In this document: piece after piece, positions 16,076 to 23,985 of the stretch | Layout of the letters: the number at the start of each line of letters is the position of its first letter | How positions within the stretch are numbered: the stretch's first letter is position 1 | DNA from: Gephyromycinifex aptenodytis | GTDB lineage: Bacteria; Actinomycetota; Actinomycetes; Actinomycetales; Dermatophilaceae | Length of the DNA: 64,000 nt | Assembly: GCF_012277275.1 (NCBI RefSeq) | Contig: NZ_CP051155.1 | Coordinates: 1,178,001-1,242,000, forward strand | Reading direction: 5' to 3' | Notes under the pieces: generated by a model | The model's database searches: none | What the model was told of the DNA's origin: nothing | Seen by the model: only the letters and a program-made list of their open reading frames with translations | Program-made: the position numbers and the translations under genes

Positions 16076-17109
16076 GCACTACTGCCACTCGCGGCACCAG
16101 CCAACCGACCACCCACCCCGAGAAGCCTCGGCGGTGGGTGTTCGGTGTGGCCGTCCTGGGACTGTTGGCACTGGCGACGGTGAGTCTCTTCGTCGGCGTC
16201 AACGACCTCTCGCCGGCGGACTTCATGTACGGGCGGGCGAGTGAGGCTGCGCGCCAGACACTGTTCGCCTCCCGGGTGCCACGCACCGTCGCCGTCCTAC
16301 TGGCGGGATCGTCCCTGGCGATGGCCGGCCTGCTGATGCAGTTGTTGGTGCGGAATCGCTTCGTCGAGCCCGGCACGGTCGGAACCGCGGAGTCGGCCGG
16401 CGCGGGCATCCTGCTCGCCACCATGTTGTGGCCAGGGTCCCCGCTGTCGGTCAAAATGCTGATCGCTGTGGTCACTGCGCTGGCCGGGACGGCGCTGTTC
16501 ATGAAGCTCGTCAATGCACTGCCGCGCGGTGAATCGGTCATCGCAGTACCCCTGGTGGGCATGATGCTCTCGGGAATGATCTCGGCGACCACCACCGCCG
16601 TCGCCTACCGCTTCGATCTGATCCAGACTCTGGGGGTGTGGATGGCGGGCGACTTCTCGGGCATTCTGCGCGGTCGCTACGAGTTGCTATGGCTCATTGC
16701 CGGGGTGTTCATAGCGGTGTGGTTCGCGGCTGATCAGTTCACCATTGCATCCCTGGGCGAGGAGCAGGCCAGCAATCTGGGCTTGAACTACCGCGCAGCA
16801 ATGAACCTCGGACTCGCCATGATCGCCATCAGCAGCGCTGTCTGCCTGGTCGTCGTGGGCAACATCGGTTTCGTCGGCCTCGTGGTGCCCAACTTGGTCA
16901 GCGCCGTGATGGGCGACAACCTGCGTCGCTCCCTGGGGTGGGTGGCACTCTGCGGCGCCGCGTTCGTCCTGGTGTGTGACCTGTTGGCACGCACGATCAA
17001 TTACCCCTATGAGATCCCGGTGTCCACCATCGCCGGAGTGATCGGTGCGGTCATGTTCCTGACTCTCCTGCTTCGACGGATGCCGACACGGGCAGGTGGG
17101 CAACGATGA
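16072..17109 (+). CDS. FecCD-family siderophore permease 1
   Basis: A 345-residue polytopic permease of the BtuC/FecCD family. The GTG start overlaps the stop of the binding-protein gene (GTGA). Typical motifs are SRVPRTVAVLLAGSSLAMAGLLMQ (residues about 65-85 region), NRFVEPGTVGTAESAGAG, and near the end GNIGFVGLVVPNLVSAVMGDN, the EAA-like loop contacting the ATPase. It forms the membrane channel with the next gene. The pairing and order match yclN-yclO/fatD-fatC operons. Confidence 0.9.
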   Translation: MSTTATRGTSQPTTHPEKPRRWVFGVAVLGLLALATVSLFVGVNDLSPADFMYGRASEAARQTLFASRVPRTVAVLLAGSSLAMAGLLMQLLVRNRFVEPGTVGTAESAGAGILLATMLWPGSPLSVKMLIAVVTALAGTALFMKLVNALPRGESVIAVPLVGMMLSGMISATTTAVAYRFDLIQTLGVWMAGDFSGILRGRYELLWLIAGVFIAVWFAADQFTIASLGEEQASNLGLNYRAAMNLGLAMIAISSAVCLVVVGNIGFVGLVVPNLVSAVMGDNLRRSLGWVALCGAAFVLVCDLLARTINYPYEIPVSTIAGVIGAVMFLTLLLRRMPTRAGGQR

Positions 17110-18107
17110 GCACCGTCACCACCGAGCCTGCCGTGCATGCGCGGACCGTCTCCCCTGGCAGGCGGCTCACGTTCGTCCTGATCGTCGCGGCCTTGTCGAT
17201 CCTGGCATTCCTGGCCCTCGACTCCGGTGGCGACCTTGCCTTCACCCTGGAATATCGCGGCCGCAAGTTGCTGGGCATGATCCTGGTGGGGATCGGCACC
17301 GGCGCTGCCACCGTGGCCTTTCAGACCGTCACTTCCAACCGCATCCTGACCCCCTCGGTGATGGGTTTGGACGCGCTCTATGCGTTCCTGCAGACCCTGC
17401 TCGTGTTCCTGCTCGGCGCCACCTTGTCGAGTCACCTCGGTCCGATCGCCATGTTCGCCACGAACCTGGCGGTGATGATGCTTTTCGGCTTGGGGCTGGC
17501 GGCGATGTTGGCGGCCACCAGGACCAGCGTGCACATGCTCGTCCTTATCGGGATCGTCCTGGGAACGCTACTGCGCTCCTTGCAGTCTCTGCTGACCCGA
17601 ATGATGGACCCGACGTCCTTCTTGATGCTTCAAGGCAACCTGTTCGCCTCCTTCAACACCGTCCATCCAGAACTCCTGGGGATCTCTTCGGTGCTCGTGG
17701 CCCTCGGCTGCGCCTGGCTGTGGTGGCGTCGCCACGAGTTGGACGTAATGGCGCTGGGCCCCCAGAGCGCCCAAGGGTTGGGTGTCGACCCGCACCAGAT
17801 CATCCGCGAAGTGTTGCTCGTGGCCATCATGCTCGTCAGCGTGTGCACCGCCCTGGTAGGTCCGATCACCTTCCTCGGGCTCATCGTCGCCAACGTCGCC
17901 TACATCGTCAGCACCTCGGGCAAGCATGCCTGGACCTTGCCGATGGCCTGCGCACTGGCGGTGGTAATGCTCGTGGGTGGTCAGGCAATTCTGGAGCACG
18001 TCTTCGGGCAGGCCGTCCTGCTCAGCGTCATTATCGAGTTCGGGGGCGGGCTGCTGTTCATCTGGCTCGTGATGTCCGGCAGTGCCCTCAAGGGGAAGCA
18101 ATCATGA
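17106..18107 (+). CDS. FecCD-family siderophore permease 2
   Basis: A 333-residue FecCD permease, partner of the preceding gene, which it overlaps (ATGA). Motifs are GTGAATVAFQTVTSNRILTP, GLDALYAFLQTLLVFLLG, and the coupling-loop region VGPITFLGLIVANVAYIVS. About nine to ten membrane spans are visible. It overlaps the ATPase gene in the same way at its end. Confidence 0.9.
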   Translation: MSTVTTEPAVHARTVSPGRRLTFVLIVAALSILAFLALDSGGDLAFTLEYRGRKLLGMILVGIGTGAATVAFQTVTSNRILTPSVMGLDALYAFLQTLLVFLLGATLSSHLGPIAMFATNLAVMMLFGLGLAAMLAATRTSVHMLVLIGIVLGTLLRSLQSLLTRMMDPTSFLMLQGNLFASFNTVHPELLGISSVLVALGCAWLWWRRHELDVMALGPQSAQGLGVDPHQIIREVLLVAIMLVSVCTALVGPITFLGLIVANVAYIVSTSGKHAWTLPMACALAVVMLVGGQAILEHVFGQAVLLSVIIEFGGGLLFIWLVMSGSALKGKQS

Positions 18108-18889
18108 TCGAAATCAATCATGTGTCCAAGCGCTACGGCCACGCGGTCGTCGTCGACGACGTCACGATCAACCTACCGGCCGGCGGCATCACCTCCATCG
18201 TGGGCGCCAATGGTGCCGGCAAGTCGACGCTGCTGTCGATGGTGGCCCGGTTGTTGAAGATCGACACCGGAACGATCAGCGTCCGCGGCCTAGACGTGTC
18301 CACCACGGACTCGAAGGAACTGGCCCGCACCTTGGGCATCCTGCGCCAAGAGAACGGACTACAGGTTCGTCTGACGGTGCATGACCTGGTCAGCTACGGG
18401 CGCTACCCGCACTCGCGCGGACGCTTGGGTCCCGCCGATCACGCGGCGATCGACGCAGCGATCGAACACATGAACTTGGAGGTCCTGCGCCACCGATTTC
18501 TTGATGAGATGTCGGGGGGACAACGCCAGCGCGCGTTCGTCGCGATGCTGCTGGCCCAGGACACCGCCTGTCTACTGCTGGACGAACCCCTGAACAACCT
18601 GGACCTCGCCCACTCGCTGACGATGCTGCAGCGGTTGCGCAGCGCCGCCGACGACCTCGGCAAGACGGTGGTCATGGTGGTCCACGACATCAACTTCGCC
18701 TCAGCCTGGTCCGATCACATCGTCGCGATGAGAGACGGTCGCGTCCTGCTGCAGGGTCCACCGATCGAGGTGGTGAACCAGTCCATGCTGCAGCAGGTCT
18801 TCGGGGTCGATTGCGCCGTCGACACGAGCTCGGGGTATCCCGTTGCGCAGTATTTCCGACCGTCGCGCAAGCTCGATCTCGCCGACTAG
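18104..18889 (+). CDS. Siderophore ABC transporter ATPase
   Basis: A 261-residue ABC ATPase closely resembling YclP/FatE. Walker A GANGAGKST is at 34-42, the signature is MSGGQRQRAF, Walker B is ACLLLDEPLNNLD, and the switch His is in VVMVVHDINFAS. It energises import through the two permeases upstream. Its ATG overlaps the stop of permease 2. The stop codon lies in the loop of a hairpin that probably ends the operon. Confidence 0.92.
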   Translation: MIEINHVSKRYGHAVVVDDVTINLPAGGITSIVGANGAGKSTLLSMVARLLKIDTGTISVRGLDVSTTDSKELARTLGILRQENGLQVRLTVHDLVSYGRYPHSRGRLGPADHAAIDAAIEHMNLEVLRHRFLDEMSGGQRQRAFVAMLLAQDTACLLLDEPLNNLDLAHSLTMLQRLRSAADDLGKTVVMVVHDINFASAWSDHIVAMRDGRVLLQGPPIEVVNQSMLQQVFGVDCAVDTSSGYPVAQYFRPSRKLDLAD

Positions 18890-18908
18890 AGCTCGCTTCG
18901 AGATCGAG
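18872..18908. terminator. Hairpin at the end of the siderophore operon
   Basis: A perfect 10-base stem CTCGATCTCG (18872-18881) and CGAGATCGAG (18899-18908), with the ATPase stop codon in the 17-base loop. It lies between convergent genes and can serve both. No T-run. Confidence 0.55.
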
Positions 18909-18944
18909 GGCAGAACGCAGACGCAGCGCCCGGACACCCCGCGG

Positions 18945-19247
18945 TCAGGACGTCGCCGGAGCCACATCCTCCAACACCTCGTACGACCACAGTTCCCAAC
19001 CGTCTGCATAGGTCACTGAATTCGGGTCCCGGTGGGGGCGCTGCCCGTACCAGGCCTCGTAGGCGGCGTCATCGCGCCACTGGGTCACCACCAGCCAGGT
19101 CGCACGTTCATCGGTGGGGCGCAGCACCTTGAACCCCTCGAACCCGTCGACATGCTCGATTTTTCCCGGCCGAGCCGAGAACCGCTCCAGGAACTCCGCG
19201 GCGCGCCCTTCGGCGATGTGCATGGCGTTGATCTTCACGCTGGACAT
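18945..19247 (-). CDS. MhuD/IsdG-like heme-degrading monooxygenase
   Basis: A 100-residue antibiotic-biosynthesis-monooxygenase (ABM) fold protein. Compared with mycobacterial MhuD it keeps Asn7 in VKINA and Trp66 in YEAWYG, and the heme-ligating His75 fits H72 with a three-residue shorter loop. The FEGFKVLRP segment is also shared. Such enzymes open the heme ring to free iron. A DtxR/IdeR-like box lies upstream of its start and the ribosome site is GGGAGG. It converges on the siderophore operon. The alternative is a generic ABM-domain protein, but the kept residues and iron box favour heme. Confidence 0.82.
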   Translation of the reverse strand: MSSVKINAMHIAEGRAAEFLERFSARPGKIEHVDGFEGFKVLRPTDERATWLVVTQWRDDAAYEAWYGQRPHRDPNSVTYADGWELWSYEVLEDVAPATS

Positions 19248-19265
19248 GAGACCTCCCTTGATGAG

Positions 19266-19284
19266 TTAGGTAACCCTTACCTAT
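19266..19284 (-). promoter_or_regulatory. DtxR/IdeR-like iron box upstream of the heme monooxygenase gene
   Basis: TTAGGTAACCCTTACCTAT (plus strand) matches the DtxR/IdeR consensus at 15 of 19 positions and is nearly symmetrical. It ends 18 bases before the ATG at 19247. Between it and the next box (19285-19522) I see no gene. Confidence 0.75.
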
Positions 19285-19522
19285 CACACCATCTGAGGCC
19301 GCCCGGCGACCGGCCGACCGGGGTAAAGGTGCACATGTCACATCCACGACGCCTGGCCGCAGCGGGCCAGTCGACATCACGGCAGTAACCCGACGGGACA
19401 TCCGGCAGCCCGGGCGACGAATCACGCTCTCGGCTGGTGCGATCGGAGTTTTGACTCCCCCCGCGATCCTCCTAGCACCCGGGGAAACCCTCTCTTCGGC
19501 TTTCTCCGATGACCCGTAGGCG

Positions 19523-19541
19523 TTAGGGTTGGCTCACCTAA
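19523..19541 (+). promoter_or_regulatory. DtxR/IdeR-like iron box upstream of the ECF S/T genes
   Basis: TTAGGGTTGGCTCACCTAA matches the DtxR/IdeR consensus at 15 of 19 positions with both outer arms perfect. It lies 25 bases before the ATG of the S-component gene, which has its own GTAAGGA ribosome site. This ties the ECF genes to iron. Confidence 0.78.
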
Positions 19542-19566
19542 CAGTTACTCCCGTAAGGAATTATTT

Positions 19567-20178
19567 ATGAGGTCCGACCGCCAAATCTCCCCCAGTGGGC
19601 GACTGAACACACGGGACTACATCAACGTGGGAGTCTTCACCGCCCTGTACTTCGCGGTGAACTTCATGACCGCGATGGTCGGGTTCGCCGGGCCTGCGTT
19701 CATGTTCGTGGGCTGGGCCCTGGGGATCCTGCTCGGCGGTATCGTCATCGCCCTGTTCATCGCCCGGACACCTAAATTCGGAGCCTTGACTCTGCTCGGC
19801 TTCATCAACGGCTTGCTGTTCGTGATGACAGGGCTGTGGTGGGGAGCCGTCATCGTGTGCACCTTGCTCGGCCTCATCGCTGACCTCATCGTCACCCGCG
19901 GGGCACTGCCGAGCATCGCCAAGCGAGTGCCGTGGGCCTACGCGGTCTTCTCACTCTGGCTGGTTGCCCCGCTGTTCCCGGTCTTGTTCAATGCCGACGC
20001 CTACTACGCCGGTATCGAGAGCCAGATGGGGGCCGACTATTCGAACGGCATGCGAGAGCTCTTTCAGACGTGGGTGATCGGGGTGTGGACCATCTGCATC
20101 GCCGTCCTTGGCTACTTCGGCGGCTTGCTCGGTGTCCGCGCCACCGCCAAGCACTTCGCTCGTTCCGGACTTGCCTGA
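19567..20178 (+). CDS. MptD-type ECF transporter S component (putative)
   Basis: A 203-residue membrane protein with about six hydrophobic helices, from NVGVFTALYFAVNFMTAMVG through TPKFGALTLLGFINGLLFVM to WTICIAVLGYFGGLLG. It resembles the MptD-type group of ECF substrate-binding (S) subunits, whose ligands are mostly unknown. The next gene, two bases away, is an EcfT-like subunit. The iron box upstream suggests heme, a siderophore or a metal chelate as ligand; that is inference. No ATPase gene follows intact. Confidence 0.78.
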   Translation: MRSDRQISPSGRLNTRDYINVGVFTALYFAVNFMTAMVGFAGPAFMFVGWALGILLGGIVIALFIARTPKFGALTLLGFINGLLFVMTGLWWGAVIVCTLLGLIADLIVTRGALPSIAKRVPWAYAVFSLWLVAPLFPVLFNADAYYAGIESQMGADYSNGMRELFQTWVIGVWTICIAVLGYFGGLLGVRATAKHFARSGLA

Positions 20179-20180
20179 GC

Positions 20181-20930
20181 GTGGCTCTCATCGCACCCAC
20201 GGTCCCGACGTCCAGATCCGGAGTGCACTTCGACCCCCGTACAACCCTGCTCGCCCTGCTCGCTCTCAACATGCTCGCGATGGGTAACCACGCCTTCAGT
20301 GTGTGCGTCGTCGGCCTGGCCCTGGTAGCCGTGTTGCTGCTTGCCGCGCGTCAGGTCCGGCAGGCGATGATCGCAGTCGCCACTTTCGCCTTCTGCGCAA
20401 GCATGTACCTGATCCCGCTGGCCGTCGGGGCGCCGTCCGGCTTTACCGGGCTGACCAGCGCGGTCATGGCGATGGGATTCTGGTTTGCCCGCTTCACCGT
20501 CTCCATCGGAGCCGGGTACTGGGCCGTGCAGACCATCCGGCCCGCTGAACTCATCGATTCCCTGCACCAAATTCACGCCCCGAACTGGCTCGTGGTGCCG
20601 CTGGCCGTGGTACTGCGCATCTTCCCCGTGATCGCCACTGAGACCCGGGCCGTCGTGGACGCGATGACCCTGCGCGGGCTGCGCCCCGGTCCTGCGGGGA
20701 TGCTGCGCCACCCGGTGAAAACGGGCGAGCTGGTACTCATTCCGCTGCTGATGACGGTCGTGCGCGCCGGGGATGAGCTCGCCGCCGCCGCGATGATCCG
20801 TGGGCTCGGCGGGCCCCATCGGCCCAGCAGCCTGCGCACCCCCCGCTTCCGCCTCGCAGACGCATTGCTGCTCATCGCCCTGGCAGCCATCACGGCCCTT
20901 GCACTGAGCGGTTGGGAAATCCCGCTGTAG
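20181..20930 (+). CDS. ECF transporter T component (EcfT/CbiQ-like)
   Basis: A 249-residue membrane protein from the GTG at 20181, two bases after the S gene. It has the two short Arg motifs that couple T subunits to the ATPases: DAMTLRGLRPGPAG and AAAMIRGLGGP. The hydrophobic N-terminal half (LLALLALNMLAMGNHAF onward) and IRPAELIDSLHQIHAPNWL are typical. In complete operons one or two ABC ATPases follow; here only a broken remnant does, so this T subunit must use ATPases encoded elsewhere or the system is dead. Confidence 0.82.
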   Translation: MALIAPTVPTSRSGVHFDPRTTLLALLALNMLAMGNHAFSVCVVGLALVAVLLLAARQVRQAMIAVATFAFCASMYLIPLAVGAPSGFTGLTSAVMAMGFWFARFTVSIGAGYWAVQTIRPAELIDSLHQIHAPNWLVVPLAVVLRIFPVIATETRAVVDAMTLRGLRPGPAGMLRHPVKTGELVLIPLLMTVVRAGDELAAAAMIRGLGGPHRPSSLRTPRFRLADALLLIALAAITALALSGWEIPL

Positions 20931-20949
20931 CCGGCGCCTTCGTCTCGCC

Positions 20950-21090
20950 ATGGACACCTTCGCGCCTCTTCCGCCATGCGGTGGCGGCCACGGCTTGGTC
21001 GAGGTGAGCGGCACCGCCGATGCCAGCACCGTCAGCCTGCGGTACGGGCCGAGCGGTTTCGGTAAGACGACAAGCCCTACGGCTACTGAA
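20950..21090 (+). pseudogene. Remnant of an ECF ABC ATPase gene
   Basis: Starting at an ATG 20 bases after the T gene, a frame reads LVEVSGTADASTVSLRYGPSG and then FGKTT. This resembles the opening strands of an ATPase run directly into a Walker A motif (GPSGxGKTT), but the roughly 15 residues normally between them are missing and nothing after the P-loop matches an ABC domain. A large deletion is the simplest reading. The frame continues without similarity to 21198, into the end of the convergent flavoprotein gene. A near-perfect hairpin (21090-21121) follows. Confidence 0.5.
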
Positions 21091-21140
21091 CGGACCGTCC
21101 CGCACTTCCCGGACGGACCGCTCGCGGACATACCAGTGCT

Positions 21141-21983
21141 TCAGTCATCGGTGTCCTCGATGTGGTGGTCCAGGTTGGCAACACCACGGCGCCAGTAGCC
21201 GTCGACATCCCAACCTTCCCGCTCCAGCCCGGACTCGCGGGACAGATAGCGGCGCAGCGGCTTGATCGACATCGCCTCACCCGCGACCCAGCAGAAGCCG
21301 TCCCCCTCGGGCAGCGCGTGACCACGTACCGCTTCCTGCAGCAGCGTTGCGGTACCCGGCTCGGCGTCGCCGCGATGCAGCCAGTGGATGGTGAGGTCGG
21401 CTTGGGTGTCGATCGCAATCTCGTCCCCGGCATCCTGCACCTCGATGTAGGCGGTGACGGGAACACCCGCGCGCAGTCCTTCGATCCAACGGGCTGCAGC
21501 CGGCAGCGCGGTTTCGTCGCACGCGAAAACGTACCAATCGCGTACGTCTCTGAGCAGGAATGCCCCGCGGGGGCCGAGCATGCCGAGCTCGTCACCGGGG
21601 CGGGCGTTGGCAGCCCAGGTACCGGCAACGCCGTGGCCGTGCAGGACGAAGTCGATGTCCAGACGAAGGGCCTGCGGGTCGAAGAATCGGATTGTGTAGT
21701 CACGGAAGGTGTAGTCGGCCGGGGACCAGCGGCCCTCGACGATTTCGGGCAGGACAGCCTGCCCTGTGCCCTCGACATCGAAGAAGAGCTTGACGTGGTC
21801 TTGGGCAGAAACGGTGGGCAGATCATCCAGATCAGACCCCGTGAAATGGATGCGCACCATCCGTTGGGACAGCCGTGTCGTGCCCGTGACGGTGATCCGC
21901 CGGGGACGCAGGTCGAAATAGTAGGCGGCGAGCTTGCCGGTGTCCTGGAGAGGCTCGTAATGGCGTGGAATGAAGATGCTCAT
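21141..21983 (-). CDS. Siderophore-interacting protein (FAD ferric-siderophore reductase)
   Basis: A 280-residue SIP-family flavoprotein (ViuB/YqjH type) from the ATG at 21983, which has a GAAGGAG site; a longer upstream frame is not supported. FAD motifs are RDYTIRF (R94, Y96, T97) and HGHGVAGTWAANARPGDELG; the C-terminal NAD(P)H-side ends in GFCWVAGEAMSIKPLRRYL. The family reduces Fe(III)-siderophores in the cytoplasm to release iron. It is downstream of irtB on the same strand after a 301-base gap, so it may share the irt transcript or have its own promoter. IrtA carries a second domain of the same family. Confidence 0.9.
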   Translation of the reverse strand: MSIFIPRHYEPLQDTGKLAAYYFDLRPRRITVTGTTRLSQRMVRIHFTGSDLDDLPTVSAQDHVKLFFDVEGTGQAVLPEIVEGRWSPADYTFRDYTIRFFDPQALRLDIDFVLHGHGVAGTWAANARPGDELGMLGPRGAFLLRDVRDWYVFACDETALPAAARWIEGLRAGVPVTAYIEVQDAGDEIAIDTQADLTIHWLHRGDAEPGTATLLQEAVRGHALPEGDGFCWVAGEAMSIKPLRRYLSRESGLEREGWDVDGYWRRGVANLDHHIEDTDD

Positions 21984-22284
21984 GGGTTCTCCTTCGTTCG
22001 CTCGTTCGTGTTCTGCAGCTCGGCTTGGTCGCGCTGGTGGGTACCCGCTGAGCCGCAACGCCAGCGCGGCCGGATGAGGTCTGGGCCGCCTGCAGGTCGG
22101 GCGATCCCGCCGTGACGGCATCGGCGATGCCGGCGATACAGACCTGCGATGGAAGCTGTGTCTTCTGCGGACGCCCCACGGACACCTCGAGCAGGGGGAA
22201 GGCCGTCGGACAGTCCCGCGGCAGCGTCTCTGCCAGGGCCGGGCCATACCTGGGCCTGCAGGTGGCGCGAGTGCACCGCCGGAT
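21984..22284. other. Spacer between irtB and the SIP gene, no gene seen
   Basis: About 300 bases. Two minus-strand frames cross it (one ending at 21980) but both are rich in Arg/Pro/Ala without domain signs and look accidental. No iron box is recognisable. Confidence 0.5.
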
Positions 22285-23985
22285 TCACAGTCGCCACTGG
22301 GCCGACTCTCGCCAGCGGGCCGTCATCAGTGCGAACACGCCACCGGCCGCCTTCAGCTGCGAAACGGTCCCGGTCTCCACGATCCGGCCGCCGTCCAGGA
22401 CGATCACGTTGTCGGCGATGTCGAGCATCGCCGGGCGGTGCGCCACCACGACGGTGGTGTACTCGGGACGAATCTGCGCCAGGGCATCCACGACGGTGCG
22501 TTCGTTGCGGTTGTCCAGCGCGGAGGTCGCCTCGTCCACCAGCAGCAGGCGGGCGGACTTTGCCAGGGCGCGAGCAACGCCGACGCGCTGGCGTTCACCA
22601 CCGGAAACCTTGCCTCCGAGTTCACCGACGGGGGTGTCCCACCCGTGAGGCAGTGCCTCCAGCACCCGATCCAGGCCACTCAACCTGGCGATGCGGTCCT
22701 GGTCGCCGGCGGTGAGTCCGGGATTGACGGCTCTCAGATTTTCGCGCACGGTACCGGCGTGCAGTAAAGAGTCCTGGAAGACGACCGCGGCGTTACCGCG
22801 CAGATCCGCCGCGCTCGCCGGGACACCATCCAGTTCGACTTCTCCGCAGGTCGGTTCGGTCAACCCGGCCAGGACCCGCAGCAGGGTGGACTTGCCTGAC
22901 CCGGAAGGCCCCACCACCACCGTGACCGTGCCGGGCGCCAGGTCGAGGTCGACGTTGCTGAGCGCGTTCAACCCATCGGCGAACTGCACGCCCACGTCCC
23001 GCAACCTCACCTGTGGCGCGTCCGGGGAAGGGGCGCTGGGAACGATGGCGGTCGTCTCGACGATCTCTCGTACCTCCGCCAGGGTCCGCCGGGTGGAGTC
23101 CAGCGCGTCGGCAGAGCTACTGAGCATGGTGGCCTGCTCCACCACCCGCAACAACACCACGACGGAAGCCGCCGCACCGGCCGCTGAGAGTGAGCCGGCG
23201 TCGTAGGAGCGCCAGATCACGACGCCGAAGCCGAGCAACACCACCTGTAGCGCCAGGCTGAACAGCACCTCGCCGGGAAGCTGCCAGACCAGCAAACCGC
23301 GCATACGACACCGCGTCGCTTCAATGGCGGAGTCCACCCGCGCCCGGCCGTCTGCCACGCGGCGGGCCGTCCGCAGCGAGGGCTGAGCCCAGGCGAACTC
23401 GAAGAGCCGGTCGTCGAGTTCTTCGTTGGCTCGGGTGAACGTGGACGTCGCGCGCGCTTGCAGGCGCATCGCCCCCCACATCGCCGCAAGGCACAGCAAT
23501 CCACCGACCAGTGTCACGACGGCCAGCAGGGGTGAGATCCACACCAGCCCGAAACTCAGGGCGAAGAGCAGTGCTACCGCTGTAATCACCGGCCCGACGA
23601 TGAGGATGACGGCCGAGGTGGCTTCGGTGGCGCGACCTGAGACCAGCGAGCGCAATCGGCTCGCTCGAGCAGGGGTGAGTTTGGAGGCCGGCCAGGACAG
23701 GACAGCCTGCGGTGCATGCTGGTGGATCGCTCTCATCACGCCGATCCCCAGCTGCAGGCCCAGACGGGCGGCGAGGACGTCCATCACCCAGGCCACGGCG
23801 ACCAACCCGATCAGGACCAGCACCCACCAGCCGGCAGAGGCAGGATTCGGCCCGAAGAGCCTGGCCAGCAATGGGTACAGCGTCAGAACAGCGCCGGCCT
23901 GCAACGTCGCCGACACCAACACCGCCCCGAGGAAGCCCCAGAATGGACGCCCCCCACCGCTGATGACATGAATGGCCCGCAGCAT
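22285..23985 (-). CDS. irtB: IrtB-like ABC transporter half (siderophore importer, exporter fold)
   Basis: A 566-residue type IV ABC half-transporter: six-helix membrane domain (about residues 15-310) and ATPase domain with Walker A GPSGSGKST near 360, signature VSGGERQRVG near 457 and Walker B LLLVDEATSALD near 480. The ATG at 23985 overlaps the stop of irtA by one base; the open frame upstream is antisense-like and rejected. With IrtA it forms a heterodimer which, in mycobacteria, imports ferric carboxymycobactin despite the exporter fold. Length (Mtb IrtB is of similar size), order and fusion partner support the assignment. Confidence 0.88.
   Translation of the reverse strand: MLRAIHVISGGGRPFWGFLGAVLVSATLQAGAVLTLYPLLARLFGPNPASAGWWVLVLIGLVAVAWVMDVLAARLGLQLGIGVMRAIHQHAPQAVLSWPASKLTPARASRLRSLVSGRATEATSAVILIVGPVITAVALLFALSFGLVWISPLLAVVTLVGGLLCLAAMWGAMRLQARATSTFTRANEELDDRLFEFAWAQPSLRTARRVADGRARVDSAIEATRCRMRGLLVWQLPGEVLFSLALQVVLLGFGVVIWRSYDAGSLSAAGAAASVVVLLRVVEQATMLSSSADALDSTRRTLAEVREIVETTAIVPSAPSPDAPQVRLRDVGVQFADGLNALSNVDLDLAPGTVTVVVGPSGSGKSTLLRVLAGLTEPTCGEVELDGVPASAADLRGNAAVVFQDSLLHAGTVRENLRAVNPGLTAGDQDRIARLSGLDRVLEALPHGWDTPVGELGGKVSGGERQRVGVARALAKSARLLLVDEATSALDNRNERTVVDALAQIRPEYTTVVVAHRPAMLDIADNVIVLDGGRIVETGTVSQLKAAGGVFALMTARWRESAQWRL

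Noticed and set aside
17096-18103. Upstream extension of the siderophore ATPase frame
   Set aside because: Overlaps the whole of permease 2 in another frame; the ATG at 18104 overlaps the permease stop and gives the standard ABC N-terminus.
19932-20180. Upstream extension of the ECF T frame
   Set aside because: It overlaps the S-component gene and lacks membrane character; the GTG at 20181 two bases after the S stop is the better start.
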